A DNA stretch of 64,000 nt from Conchocele bisecta (Eukaryota; Mollusca; Bivalvia; Lucinida; Thyasiridae), in assembly GCA_029237695.1 (NCBI GenBank), contig CM055267.1, positions 5,106,036 to 5,170,035 on the forward strand. The letters run 5' to 3'. Each line of letters begins with the position of its first letter. The stretch's first letter is position 1. Of the stretch, positions 10,650-21,684 are shown in pieces. The notes beneath the pieces were generated by a model. The model made no database searches and was not told the origin of the DNA. It was given only the letters and a program-made list of their open reading frames with translations. Made by a program: the position numbers and the translations under genes.

Positions 10650-10661
10650 TGAGTCACATGA
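10650..10661 (+). promoter_or_regulatory. AP-1 consensus overlapping a TCACATGA E-box
   Basis: TGAGTCA (10650-10656) overlaps TCACATGA (10654-10661), matches to AP-1 and MITF/TFE-type sites, 8-19 bp upstream of the kinase ATG. Two out-of-frame ATGs (10658, 10661) lie here, so if this part is transcribed they would precede the main start. Motif matches only. Confidence 0.35.
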
Positions 10662-10668
10662 TGCGAAA

Positions 10669-11098
10669 ATGGCCCAGCGAAATGTTGGTAGCGTTGACCA
10701 TAACCTGTCAAAGGGTGACATTTTGTTAGAAGGCGAATTCGAAGTGTTTCCCAATGAAAAGACGAAATATACAGTTGAACTGACGCGATCAGGAATTACA
10801 TATTACCCTATCAACGGAAGTAAAGCAAGTAAACATGCAAAATATTTACATTTCGGGGACATTATCGGCTGCCGATGTAGAAAGTCATTGGATCCCAAAC
10901 ACTCCACAACTGCATACATAACGCTGTTTGTATATCCGATGAGAAAGAAGTTGTTTAGTGGAAAATGGACCCGTCACCAAGATCACGTGACATTTGCCCG
11001 CAACTCCGATGCTACATTTGACAAAAATAGACAAGTGATAGAGAAGTGGAGAAGGGTGATTTTACACCTGGCCCGAAACTTGACAGTCAAGAAAGAAG
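10669..11098 (+). CDS. SPHK: Sphingosine kinase, first coding exon
   Basis: The exon encodes 143 residues plus one base. It matches the N-terminal, non-catalytic domain of SPHK2-like sphingosine kinases: LLEGEFEVFPNEKTKY, then FGDIIGCRCRK, TTAYITLFVYPM, and a tail with ATFDKNRQVIEKWRR that aligns with the conserved 'Y-x-E-N-R...W' stretch of the family. The enzyme phosphorylates sphingosine to sphingosine 1-phosphate. The ATG has a strong context (A at -3, G at +4). The exon ends at AAG|GTTGGT (donor GT at 11099-11100), phase 1. The reading frame otherwise stops six bases later. Joining to 63384 gives ...VKKE-D-VEQCG with no shift. The exact family member (SPHK1 or SPHK2 type) is not resolvable, since molluscs may have one ancestral form. 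Confidence 0.93.
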
Positions 11099-11179
11099 GT
11101 TGGTGAACATTTTGCATACTTTGGAGTAGGTTCTAGTGTCAGTAACTCAGTTGATACTGTATTTGTGAGTATGGTGTCG

Positions 11180-11345
11180 GAGGTTCCGTCAACTCACCTG
11201 GTTGTCAATTCGACAATTGAGAGGTTTTGTCAACTTAGTTGCAGCAGCCTGTGACTCTCCCGTACTGTACATACCAGAGTTACAATTCCTCCCATTGCAT
11301 TCCCTGGAGAGTAGCGAATCAGATTTGATTCGCACTGTGACTTTA
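11180..11345 (-). repeat. Left arm of a ~150 bp inverted repeat
   Basis: This block (gttgcagcagcctgtgactc ... accagagttacaattcctccca ... gcgaatcagatttgattcgc) matches the reverse complement of 12775-12920. Together the arms bracket a tandem-repeat element, suggesting that element entered a palindromic repeat, or that the arms are ends of a larger foldback unit. Confidence 0.75.
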
Positions 11346-11643
11346 GATAGTAATGACATTTTTAAAATATCTTTCAATTGAAATCCGTGTTAGAATTAGG
11401 AAACTGATATAAACTAATACTTCTAAAGTAGTTTTTATCCTGCAGGATATCCAGGGAATAAAATGTTGTCTACTGAGAAACCACGGTCCAACAAAAATAT
11501 TTCATGTGAGTTTTGGCTGGTTCCCATCTAGAAGATTCTAGCTTAAATTTACTTAGTAGGTCTTGTGCATTGGTAAATTTATGAAATAATTAATGTAATA
11601 TGCTAGTTTCATAATACTGACATTTACTTCATGTAAAAAATAC

Positions 11644-12770
11644 ACACACTTGCTCACCTCATTATTATACCCACTTTTTTGTAAAAAAAAACGGGTATAT
11701 TGTTTTCGTCACGGGTGTCCGTCCGTCCGTACGTCCGTACGTCCGTCCGTACGTCCGTCACGTTTCTTGTAACTCGAAAAACTTTTTCACCTTCATACCT
11801 ACGCGCCTGATATTTGGTATGTAGCTTCGTTATCATGTGCAGATGCGCAAAGTGAATTTGGATTTTTGATCCGACCCTCCATCATGGATTATCTCCCCCT
11901 TTCGGACTCAGAATTTCCCATTTTTTCCTCGTAACTCGAAAAACTTTTTCACCTTCATACCTACGCGCCTGATATTTGGTATGTAGCTTCGTTATCATGT
12001 TCAGATGCGCAAAGTGAATTTGAGGATTTTTGATCCGACCCTCCATCATGGATTATCTCCCCCTTTCGGACTCAGAATTTCCCATTTTTTCCTCGTAACT
12101 CGAAAAACTTTTTCACCTTCATACCTACGCGCCTGATATTTGGTATGTAGCTTCGTTATCATGTGCAGATGCGCAAAGTGAATTTGGATTTTTGATCCGA
12201 CCCTCCATCATGGATTATCTCCCCCTTTCGGACTCACAATTTCCCATTTTTTCCTTGTAACTTGAAAAACTTTTTCACCTTCATACCTACGCGCCTCATA
12301 TTTGCTATGTAGCTTCGTTATCATGTGCAGATGCGCAAAGTGAATTCGGATTTTTGATCCGACCCTCCATCATGGATTATCTCCCCCTTTCGGACTCAGA
12401 ATTTCCCTATTTTTCATTGTAAGTCGAAAAACTTTCTCACCTTAATACCTACATTTCTGATATTTGATATGTAGCTTCGTTATGATGTGCAAAGTGAATT
12501 CCGATTTTTGATCGGACCTTCCATCATGGATTATCTCCCCCTTTCGGACTTAGAATTTCACTATTTTTCCTCGTAGGTCGAAAAACTTTTTCACCTTAAT
12601 ACCTACGCGTCTGATATTTGGTTCGTAGCTTCGTTTTGATGTGCTGATGCGTAAAGTGAATTCGGATTTTTTATCCGACCCTCCATCATGGATTACCTCC
12701 CCCTTTCGGACTTAGCATTTGGGGAAAGTGGGTATATTGCGATGGCGCGCCATCGACTTTTTCTAGTTAA
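11644..12770 (+). mobile_element. Pearl/HINE-like element with six ~163 bp monomers
   Basis: It starts with a short fold (tacccacttttttg...aaacgggta), then a gtccgtccgtacgtccg microsatellite, then about six tandem monomers of ~163 bp marked by 'aactcgaaaaactttttcacc' (near 11770, 11935, 12099, 12260, 12423, 12577). It ends in the hairpin gatggcgcgccatc followed by tttttctagtt. This is the layout of pearl/HINE elements, and CTAG-T is a Helitron-type 3' terminus. It is non-coding. Confidence 0.85.
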
Positions 12771-12774
12771 CATT

Positions 12775-12920
12775 TGAAATGTGAATCAGATCTGATTCGC
12801 CACTCTGCAGGGGAATGCTATGGGAGGAACTGTAACTCTGGTACATACGGTACGTGAGGATCACAGAGTTACAGGCTGCAACTATCGTCAACTCAGCTTT
12901 GCCAATTCATCGATTATGCC
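12775..12920 (+). repeat. Right arm of the ~150 bp inverted repeat
   Basis: Reverse complement of 11180-11345, directly behind the HINE-like element's end. Confidence 0.75.
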
Positions 12921-13489
12921 TTAATAATAGGCATAATAAATTGTCAATTAATGTGGTGGTGATAGGCCATGTATTAATGGTTAATTAGCTGTGATTAATT
13001 GTCAATTAATGAAGGTGATGGAGAGATGTATTGTGGAGTAATCACATTTTCTATGTTGCCAGCAGCTGCAACTATCGCAGCATATAGCATGCATACAAGC
13101 AGTCACAATGCCAGAAATAACGCAGTAGGATCCCACACATTTAAATATGTTACTGTGCCTAGGGCATGTGACATGTATCTTGTAAAAAGCCGACATAGCA
13201 AGCGCAGATTAATCAAGTGCTCTAGCGATATTGCTCATGATCATAATTAAGCTTCACCATTCATCATTGATTAACTCATTTGGTCAGTTGATGATATTAA
13301 CTGAAAGTGGTCAAGTCAATTGGCAGGCATGCAGTGGAGGTGTGACAAATATCCTTTGAAATTATGAATTTGAAAATGCATAATAATGCCAATCAATACG
13401 TGGGGTGTGGTGAATGTATGATTATTTTGCCATAAAATGTCGTATCTACAGAATATTCCAAACTATCTGTCTCCCTATATTATAACCTA
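12921..13489. other. AT-rich sequence with 'ttgtcaattaatg' repeats
   Basis: The word attgtcaattaatg occurs twice (near 12940 and 12997). No gene was recognised; short ORFs here have no family resemblance. Confidence 0.4.
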
Positions 13490-14130
13490 CTGAGTGGGAC
13501 GTATTATGTATTCATCTTGTACGGGCGGGCGGGCACAGCTTGTCTACACAATAACTCAAGTTCTACTTCACCGCTCGTAACCAAATTCGGTATACATGTA
13601 CACGGCAAGACGAAGAAGCCTATAGTTTTTCAAAATTTTTCGATGACATCTCCCCTTGGTGGCCATTTTTAATGTTCGCACTCTGTATCCTTGTCCACGC
13701 AATAACTTTAAGTTCTACTTCACCGATCGTAACCAAATTCGGAAAACATTCGAAGCCGACGCACATTCATGTATTATTTCCCGCTTTTCAAAATGTACAA
13801 TGGAATATCCTCTATTTATCACGGCAAGACAAAGAAGACTACACTGTATTAATTTTTAAATTTTTTCGATGACTTATCTCCCCTTGGCAGCCATTTTTAA
13901 TTTTCGCACTCTGTATCGTTCTACTTCACCGATCGTAACCAAATTTCGTATACAATGTTTATCACGGCAAGACAAAGAAGCCTATTAATTTCGAAAAATG
14001 TCCAATGACTTATCTACCCTTGGCGGCCATTTTTATTTTCGCACTCTGTATCCTTGTCCACGCAATAACTCATGTTCTACTTCACTGATCGTAACCAAAT
14101 TCGGTATACATGTTTAGCATGGCAAGACGG
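13490..14130 (+). mobile_element. Pearl/HINE-like tandem element, 3' end unclear
   Basis: It opens with 'cctactgagtggg' and a gggcgggcgggc tract, then carries three ~190 bp monomers with 'cactctgtatccttgtccacgcaataact' and 'cttggcggccattttta'. The same monomer recurs at 24490-25119. No terminal hairpin was found. Confidence 0.7.
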
Positions 14131-15103
14131 CATAAATGTGTAATAACACCTGGAAGGAATTTGATTGGCTGGCCGCATGACCCTACATGTAGTTACATAT
14201 TCGTATTATGCGCCAACGTTATGTCAAATTAATAAAATAATACTTTTATTGATAGGCTTAAAACTAGTTTTTGCTGTGGAGATTTTCAACTAGAAAATAG
14301 TCAATGGCATCTGCTCATTGAAACATATTAGATATCTCCAAGTTTTCTGCTCTTTGGATGCTGAAGTCATGTGATAAACAGAATCTCAAAGTCGTTTCCA
14401 TTCGCCAGAGGCTCGGTGCATAAATTATGCGTGACTTGTTTCTTAAATCTCATATCAAATAGAATCTCGTTTGAGATCTTCTATATATAAATAAAATTTG
14501 CCTTTGTTTGTATTTTGACAGATATTAATGACACTCAACACCGGAAATATGTGTGTCACATGTCAGCCAGTTCACGCGAGCTCAATGATGTGCCATTGTT
14601 GTTGTACTACGTGAATCAATTTGAAAACACATGGAAGTGTACATGGCTTCGCACACCCGAAAATCTTCCGATCTGACATATATAATCTAACAATTAAAAA
14701 TGATGTTCACCATCAATCCATTATTTTTTCAAATAATAAAGACATATTAATTAAACATTTATGAAGACACCCACAATGGTGATGTCTGACACCCAGCTAC
14801 ATCAACAGATTCAATTTACTATTCAAATATTTCACCGTGTATGCAAAAACGAACAAATATTATTGACCAAACACCCTCACCATCGCACCGACGACAATAA
14901 ACCAACATTACTATCCTACTCTCTGTGCCTGGGAGAGAATGAACCGAAAAATCAGCGGCTGAATATAATCAGCAGTTGCTCCCTCAATACCCAGCATCAG
15001 TGTGTCAGGTGTGGTGTGTGTCTCCGGCCACAGGTTGAAGTGACGGACCATGGTCTATAAATACATTAAATATACAAAAAAGCATCCATAAGTGAAAAAA
15101 AAA
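14131..15103. other. No gene supported
   Basis: Mostly unique AT-rich sequence. An open frame at 14761-15060 (99 residues) shows no recognisable domain and has a composition typical of chance. Confidence 0.4.
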
Positions 15104-15179
15104 AGATTGTGTAAACAATGAAAAGACAACAGTTTTTGAAATGAAGGGTGTTGTTGTCTTTTCATTGTTTACACAATCT
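15104..15179. repeat. Perfect 27 bp hairpin
   Basis: Arms 15104-15130 and 15153-15179 are exact reverse complements (core gtgtaaacaatgaaaagac) around a 22 nt loop. The right arm and everything after it recur near 29161. Confidence 0.9.
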
Positions 15180-15720
15180 CTTTAAACACATTTATCTAAT
15201 GTTTTGGTGCAGTAGTTGCAGATTAGATTCAGTTTCTTTCAGCCTTAAGTATAACTTCTGTTTCCTTTAATAGAACTTCTTGATATTTCACACATGCATT
15301 CCTCTAATGGTCCTCTATCATACTGTGACAAATCGATGATCCTCTGACCACCAAGTCAAGGTCACGCACACACTTAACGCTTTCACAAACTTAACATTCG
15401 GGTAAATAATTTATAACTTCTGTTTCCTTTAATAGAACTTATTGATATTTCACACATGCATTCTTATGATGGCTTCCTTTCATACAATGTACTGTCCATG
15501 ATCTACAACCCTCCAACCCCTCACAGACTTGGCGCATTCACAAAACTTATCATTCCTTTCGTAGAATGTCGCGGTATTTAATATATGCCTTCACATGGTG
15601 ATCATCTATCATTCTCTGACAAATATTTGGCTGCAACTCACAACCCTCTACCCTCATCTACCAACATCTGGAGAAAAATCTGGTTGACTGATCTGTTGTA
15701 ACATCAGCCCCACCTATTAG
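15139..15720 (+). repeat. ~575 bp duplicated segment, copy 1
   Basis: It matches 29161-29735 in the same orientation, from 'gaaatgaagggtgttg' to 'ctgttgtaacatcagcccc', with small indels. It consists of pearl/HINE-type core monomers (cttctgtttcctttaatagaac, cacacatgcattcct, caaggtcacgcac). Confidence 0.85.
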
Positions 15721-15761
15721 TGTAGCAGCAGCACTTAAATAAGTGCTCTAGTTAAGGAGAT

Positions 15762-16090
15762 GGGTTAACCGGAAGTACCACATTAAGTGTCATATATCAA
15801 AATGTTCGTCTTGGTGTCAGGATTCTGAAAACCAATGTTGCCATTGTGGCAATTTTGTGCCGGCTGAGATTTTGGGGTAAAAAGACGGAATTTTAGATAA
15901 AAAGTGGGGAAAATTGGAATCGACAAATATTACGAAATTGTTTACATAATTATGTAATCCACATATTCATATCATCTACATATATGATATTGTACAATAT
16001 AATTAAAGCATTTTCTGGCATATAAACCATACATTTTAGTTAACCGTTCCAAGGCGGTTCCCATTTTCTCACTTTTGCAGTGAAAATACG
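15762..16090 (+). repeat. Left arm of the outer inverted repeat
   Basis: It starts gggttaaccggaagtaccac and contains caatgttgccattgtggcaa and gtgccggctgagattttggg. The reverse complement is at about 23435-23750. The two arms bound an ~8 kb composite holding both XPG-like genes. Confidence 0.8.
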
Positions 16091-16737
16091 AATACGTATG
16101 GAAGCCAATGATGCCAGAACATTTTCACATTTACATTTTGAAGTACAGGAATGAAATTTGTAATATAAAGTGTATTCACACAATATCTTCAATTGTTCTT
16201 GTGTTAATTAGTACATAGTCGGTACCACCTTAGAGCATAAACACATCAATGTGTCTCAAAAAGTGGCACTCGGGATAAAATTGCGGACCAGTTTACATCT
16301 GGTAAGTAAAGTTGTCTTAATTCCTCTAACCATCTGTATTAAATAATAAATGATTGTTCTCTATATTTAATAAATACATACCTCCTTATCTGTCCCAGAT
16401 AATTACCTGGTGGCAGAGCTTGAAAAAAGTGGTAATGTTTTAATTTTAAGTTCAAGCTCCATCTACCAGGTATTTATCTGTATTTCTTCAATGGAGGTAT
16501 TTACTACTTATCTAATATGGTTTCGTGATCTGAAAATAAGTGAAATTCATGAAACCAAGAAACCAATTCAAATTCTCCTGCTGACTAATTCATGAATATT
16601 CATGAGACCTTGTCATTGATGAGTCGGGTAACTCAATTGGTCGAATTAAATGGTATAAACGTACGTTGGTGGGACGTCATATGCGACTTCGCTAGATGCA
16701 ACAATAGACTAGTAAATCTATGAGATTCTGGCACCTA
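16091..16737. other. Interior of the outer element, no gene
   Basis: AT-rich, without recognised coding sequence. It lies between the outer inverted repeat and the inner long-TIR element. Confidence 0.4.
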
Positions 16738-17558
16738 ACCCACCACAAATTGTAAAAGTTTTTTTTTCTTCACAATACATTTTAGAGAGGTCCCTAGAAC
16801 AACATATTCAAAATCTACCAAAATCTACTTCGGGGAAAGATGTCTAATTTGCATAAATCCAAGATGGCCGCCATGAAAATTACACTATTTCAGAAATGTG
16901 TATATCGCTGCATCTACTTGGCAGATTAATGTGATTTTTTAGTCAATGCCTATAGTATATAGAGTGGCCAATCAAATGAAATTGGTTTCATGAAGTTCAA
17001 AGGTCAAATTATCATATCAAGGTCAAGGTCAAGCAGGAAAATCACCATTTACGGCCATTTTGGCCATATGTTTGCATATCTCTGTTTCTAAATTGCCGAA
17101 TAAGACACTGTTTTGCTCTGTCATGATACTGCCTAAGTACAGGCCAACATAATGGATCAGTTTTACGAATTTCACATATTACGTTCGTGCATCAAGGTCA
17201 AGGTCAAACACAAGAAAGTATATTTTAGCTATCTTTCTCATGTGTGTGTGAGTCTTTCCTTTTATATTCCGCGGATTAAGATATTATCGTGGTATCTATT
17301 GATAGTCTCAAAGATGTCCAATCCTATGTAACTGGTTTAATGACTTTGGGTTTAGTTCTCGGACTAAAGTCAAGGCCAAACACAATAAGTCAGTAGTTTT
17401 GACTTTGGGTTTAGTTCTCGGACTAAATTCAAGGTCAAACACTAAACAGTATTCTTTTCAGCCGTTTGTGAAATTGTCATATTGTTTTAAACAAAACATA
17501 TAGACCATTATAGACATATATCATAAACATAATTGTATCAACTATGTTTTCATAAGTT

Positions 17559-19412
17559 GTGGTGCCGCAAAAGTCAGCGGCTGATTCACATAAGCAGCAA
17601 GAAAACAACAACAACAAAAAAGTGTCAATAAGAATGAAATTCAAAGAACAGATTTCTGTTTGTAGTTCTGCATGCTATCCAGTACACGAGGTAAGTAAAA
17701 CTTATAATATGATACCACATATATGCAGGTCCAACATGTCTCAACTGTAATTCTCCACTCAGCTCTGATGTTTATATATGAACAAAACTGTATGTGTCAT
17801 TGGTTTCAGTACAGATCTCACGTTGCACAATATTACTACAGGAGTCACTGCCGAGGACAGAGTCACAGCCCACAGGGCAAAAGCAGTTGGAATGACAATA
17901 GTAGAGGCAATGGTGGGTAAACAGGTGATGGAACATTCTTTCAAGAAAAAAGACCAGATAGTCACAATGGCGTCTACTAATTCAGTCAAGATAAGAGATG
18001 AATTCATAAGTATCGACCCACAACTACTATTCCAGAGACTTGTATCAGCAGGAATTGGTAATGAACAACTTCCAGACATATTCCAGTACGAGCTGTCAAG
18101 CTATCCTCCTGCCTTATTTGACATGAAATATTTGATGAGAGCTGCTAATAAACCAGTATTAGCAGATGCTATGTGGGCGCTCATACCCCAAGATCTCACA
18201 GGTCACCAGCAGATGACTGTGTGTATGTTGTTGATGGTGGTGCACTACTCCATAGAATTCCATGGCAAAAGGGTAGCTCATACGATGCCATATGTCAGAG
18301 GTATGTGGCATATGTGATGCAGCACTATGGAAAGGCTACTGTCGTGTTTGATGGATATGAGCATGGACCATCAACAAAAGACAACGCTCACCTTAGGAGA
18401 TCTGGAGAGAAAATGACAGAAGTTCATTTCACTGGATCGACACCCATGAATGTACCGAAAGACGCATTTCTTTCAAACACCAAGAACAAGCAATCCTCAT
18501 CAACCTCTCGGTAAAGTCTTTGAACAAAACGGTTGCCATACACGATATGCCAGAGGGGATGCAGATGTACTCATTGTTCAGACAACTCTGAAACAGGCAT
18601 CAACTGGCAATACGGTGCTTGTGGGCGATGACACAGACCTGCTGATCCTCCTTTGCTACCACATGCCCATTGACTCTGCCCATGAGATATACTTCCAGCC
18701 GGAAACCAAACCAAAGCAGGGACACACAAGTTACCACGCTGTTGGAACATAAAGCTCACAAAACAGATTCTAGGTACAAATGTATGTGAGAACATCCTCT
18801 TTGCGCATGCCTTGTTAGGATGTGACACAACATCAAGAGTCTTTGGAATTGGTAAAGGTGTTGCCCTCAAGCAGTTGAAAGGCAGTGCAGACTTCAAAGT
18901 CCAGGCAGAAATGTTCAACAAAAGATTGGCTACATCTGAAGGAATTGCATCTGCTGGCGAAAGCTCACTGGTGAGTCTATACAGTGGAAGTAAAAAAGGA
19001 GACACGTTGGATCAACTGAGGCTGCACAAGTTCCACCAGAAAGTACGTTCCAGCAGTTCCAGTGTTCAGCCCCAGACATTGCCCCCAAACGTCTGCAGCA
19101 GCTCGCTACCACAGCTTCAGGGTATATCACCAAGTGCAGACATGGAGGGGATATGATGTATTACCCACTGACTGGGGTTGGAAAGTGTCTGGTGCAAGCC
19201 TCATTCCAGTAATGACAGACAAAGATGTAGCGCCAAGGGCCTTACTGGAAGTCATCAGATGCACCTGTAAGGCAGGATGTTCGACGATGAAATGTTCCTG
19301 TCGCAAGGCGGATCTCGACTGTTCGACTGCATGTGGCGAATGTCGTGGTGTGTGTGCCAATATCTCAGCTGTTGATCAAGATGCCTCTTCTCTTGATAAT
19401 GATGGTGATTAA
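17559..19412 (+). pseudogene. XPG/FEN-like, Cys-rich-tailed transposon protein
   Basis: It is read in several frames because of about four frameshifts (near 18195, 18505, 18740, 19085). In order: TDLTLHNITTG (after a probable intron, donor GAG|GTAAGT at 17691, acceptor ggtttcag at 17809); VVDGGALLH (about 18230); VVFDGYEHGPSTKD (about 18345); YARGDADVLIVQT (about 18546); VLVGDDTDLLILL (about 18615); LLGCDTTSRVFGIGKG (about 18810); WGWKV; and a C-terminal Cys cluster, IRCTCKAGCSTMKCSCRK with ACGECRG. The family is a widespread uncharacterised group in molluscs and cnidarians. The spacing of acidic motifs (VDG, FDG, GDAD, GDDTD) resembles FEN1/XPG nucleases; this is my inference. The 17559-17690 exon does not join in frame, so the N-terminus is uncertain. 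Confidence 0.8.
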
Positions 19413-20477
19413 ACAGTGTGTTCCTAGTACATCAAACTCTATGTAGATGTGTAGGTGTGATTATAGTGTTATGCAGAACCTCTGAAGTAGAACAATCAAC
19501 AACTGTGGATATTTAAATAGTATAGCAAGTCAAATTCAACCTAATTTAGTTTATGTATATGCCTTAATGATTTTTTCTTTTCAAATTTAAAGAAAGTGTA
19601 TGCCATGTAACACTTAAATGTGAAACAACTGAGGGTGATGGTTTTATACAGAATTTATGTGATTTACAATGCACATTCTCTTATAAATATGACATATGTA
19701 GAGTTGGTTTAAGCTTCTGTGATGCAATAAGAGAAATATGGCCAAATTGTGTGTTATACGGTATTCTCCTGATCACATACAGAGCAAGCTGATGATTTAA
19801 ATCGTTCATTAGATGCATTACAAGTGTTTCTTACCGACATGTTACAACCAGTGTATCCTTGATCAGACTGTGCGAATGGGCAGCAGGCTGTTCTGGGTCT
19901 ACACTTGTCGCAAACACTTTTGAATTAGTTTAAAGGTGTGTCACATAATTGGTGTTTAATTGTATTGATGATTTTGTACACTTTATATATACCAATCGAA
20001 GTAGACTGCAATATACCATATATACCCTAAATATTCGGACGCCATAGCAAATTGTTGTAAGTGGCACAAACCTTGAACTGTTTGAATATGTTGCCCATTC
20101 ATGATTGTGATATCCAATACCAATTGTGGTATCCAATAATCCAATTTTGGAGCAGGCTGGTCTGGGTCTACACTGTTTGCTCAGACACTTATGTCTGAAT
20201 AATTAGGGTAATTACGGTGACAGGTGTATTGAAACTATCAGGACAATATAAGCACTGGCATAGTAATTTAGTTGTCATAATTATTTGACTTTTGCCTATA
20301 TATATGTGTGTTTCTTTGGAGCAAAATTTTATAAACGGCTGAAAATAATGTGTATTTTGTTCTGTTTGACATTGGTCAAACAACTTGACCCCAGAAGTTC
20401 ATGATTGGACATTACATGCACGATAAGAGACTATCACTTCATCCCATTATATTAAAGTGGTATGCAACAATGTTGTT
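19413..20477. other. Interior of the inner element, 3' of its gene
   Basis: No coding sequence recognised. Two copies of 'ctgggtctacac' with gcaggct (near 19890 and 20160) resemble the 'gatctacac / gatcagcatctgcac' repeat found elsewhere in the window. Confidence 0.4.
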
Positions 20478-21047
20478 TTAATATAAGCTACACTGTAGAC
20501 AATGATCAAAACAACATTGAACATGTATATCACACAATGTAGAAGCAAAGACGTGGATTTGTATGTCAAAATGGCTGCAAATAGTGGTTTTCAGGTTTGA
20601 CCTTGACCCTGTTCCAAGAACTTGAAATGCAAGGTTCATGAAACTGATTCCATTTGATTGGCCACCTAGGCCAGTATCATGATATATGTTAATTTCGAAG
20701 CAGAAATACGCAAAACTATAGCAAATATGGTTGAAAATAGTGATTTTCGTGATTGACCTTGACCTTGACACATGAATTTGACCTTTGAAATTCATGAAAC
20801 TAATTTCATTTGAATGGCCACTCAATGTACTATAGGAATTGACTAAAAAATCACATTAATCTGCCAAGTAGATGCAGCGATATACACATTTCTGAAATAG
20901 TGTAATTTTCATGGCGGCCATCTTGGATTTATGCAAATTAGACATCTTTCCCCGAAGTAGATTTTGGTAGATTTTGAATATGTTGTTCTAGGGACCTCTC
21001 TAAAATGTATGGTGAAGAAAAAAAAACTTTTACAATTTGTGGTGGGT

Positions 21048-21684
21048 CCATCGCTAATTTGACTAGACTACAATCAAAACAGCAACCATCGTGGCGTCAT
21101 ATGTTCTACCAAGAGATTTATAGTGTAAATAGAAACACTGAATGAATTTAGTGTACGTGATTGTTCAAACCTTCCCATTGTGTTGCCACAAAAAACGTTT
21201 TGAAACCATATTAGATTCCATCTTATTGCATTTATGCATCATAATAAACGGGGCTAATTATATTTTAGACCAGTGTAGCACCTGTACAATACTTCCATTT
21301 GCCATGACGTGACACAATACATTAATACACATGCTGGTGAAGGCATACACTAGTAAAATATGAGATAAGCTCGGTCTTGTCAGATCATGAGCAGACACAT
21401 TTTAGGCACATCGTAAATATGGTGTGACTATAATTGCATGCGAGCATGTTCATCATGTTAGATAATATATAAGATCTACATAAAGTTACATGTAAAGTGC
21501 TCCAATATTTTTCTCTAATGTCCACCAATTTGCACCAATTACATGATGAAAATATACGGTAAGTGGAAAGTTTATCTTGTATTTCGAAAGTGAAATGTGA
21601 TATTTTCAGTTTCAGGTCATTCATGAGATATGAATACAGTAGCCAGTATGCATGTTTTTCTGTCTAGTCATTATATTGCAGATA
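21048..21684. other. Interior of the outer element, no gene
   Basis: AT-rich, non-coding by eye; lies between the inner element and the minus-strand pseudogene. Confidence 0.4.

Larger units (their letters stand above)
16738..21047 (+). mobile_element. Inner long-TIR DNA element carrying an XPG-like gene
   Basis: The ends are long imperfect inverted repeats. The left end begins ACCCACCACAAATTGTAAAAG at 16738 and the right ends in its complement at 21047. Matching blocks run several hundred bases inward: 'ggggaaagatgtctaatttgcataaatcc', 'atggccgccatgaaaattac', 'gcatctacttggcagattaatgtga', and caaggtcaaggtca. The element is about 4.3 kb. The interior gene (17559-19412) is the only coding content. 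I see no clear target duplication. A transposon whose only protein has FEN/XPG-like acidic motifs recalls the Academ superfamily, but that is a hypothesis. Confidence 0.75.

Noticed and set aside
14761..15060. 99-residue open frame
   Set aside because: No domain, no splice context, composition as expected by chance in AT-rich sequence.
17559..17750. Start of the XPG-like gene at 17559
   Set aside because: The frame of this stretch does not join the next exon across the predicted intron and it lacks similarity to the family's N-terminus, so I do not accept it as the true start.
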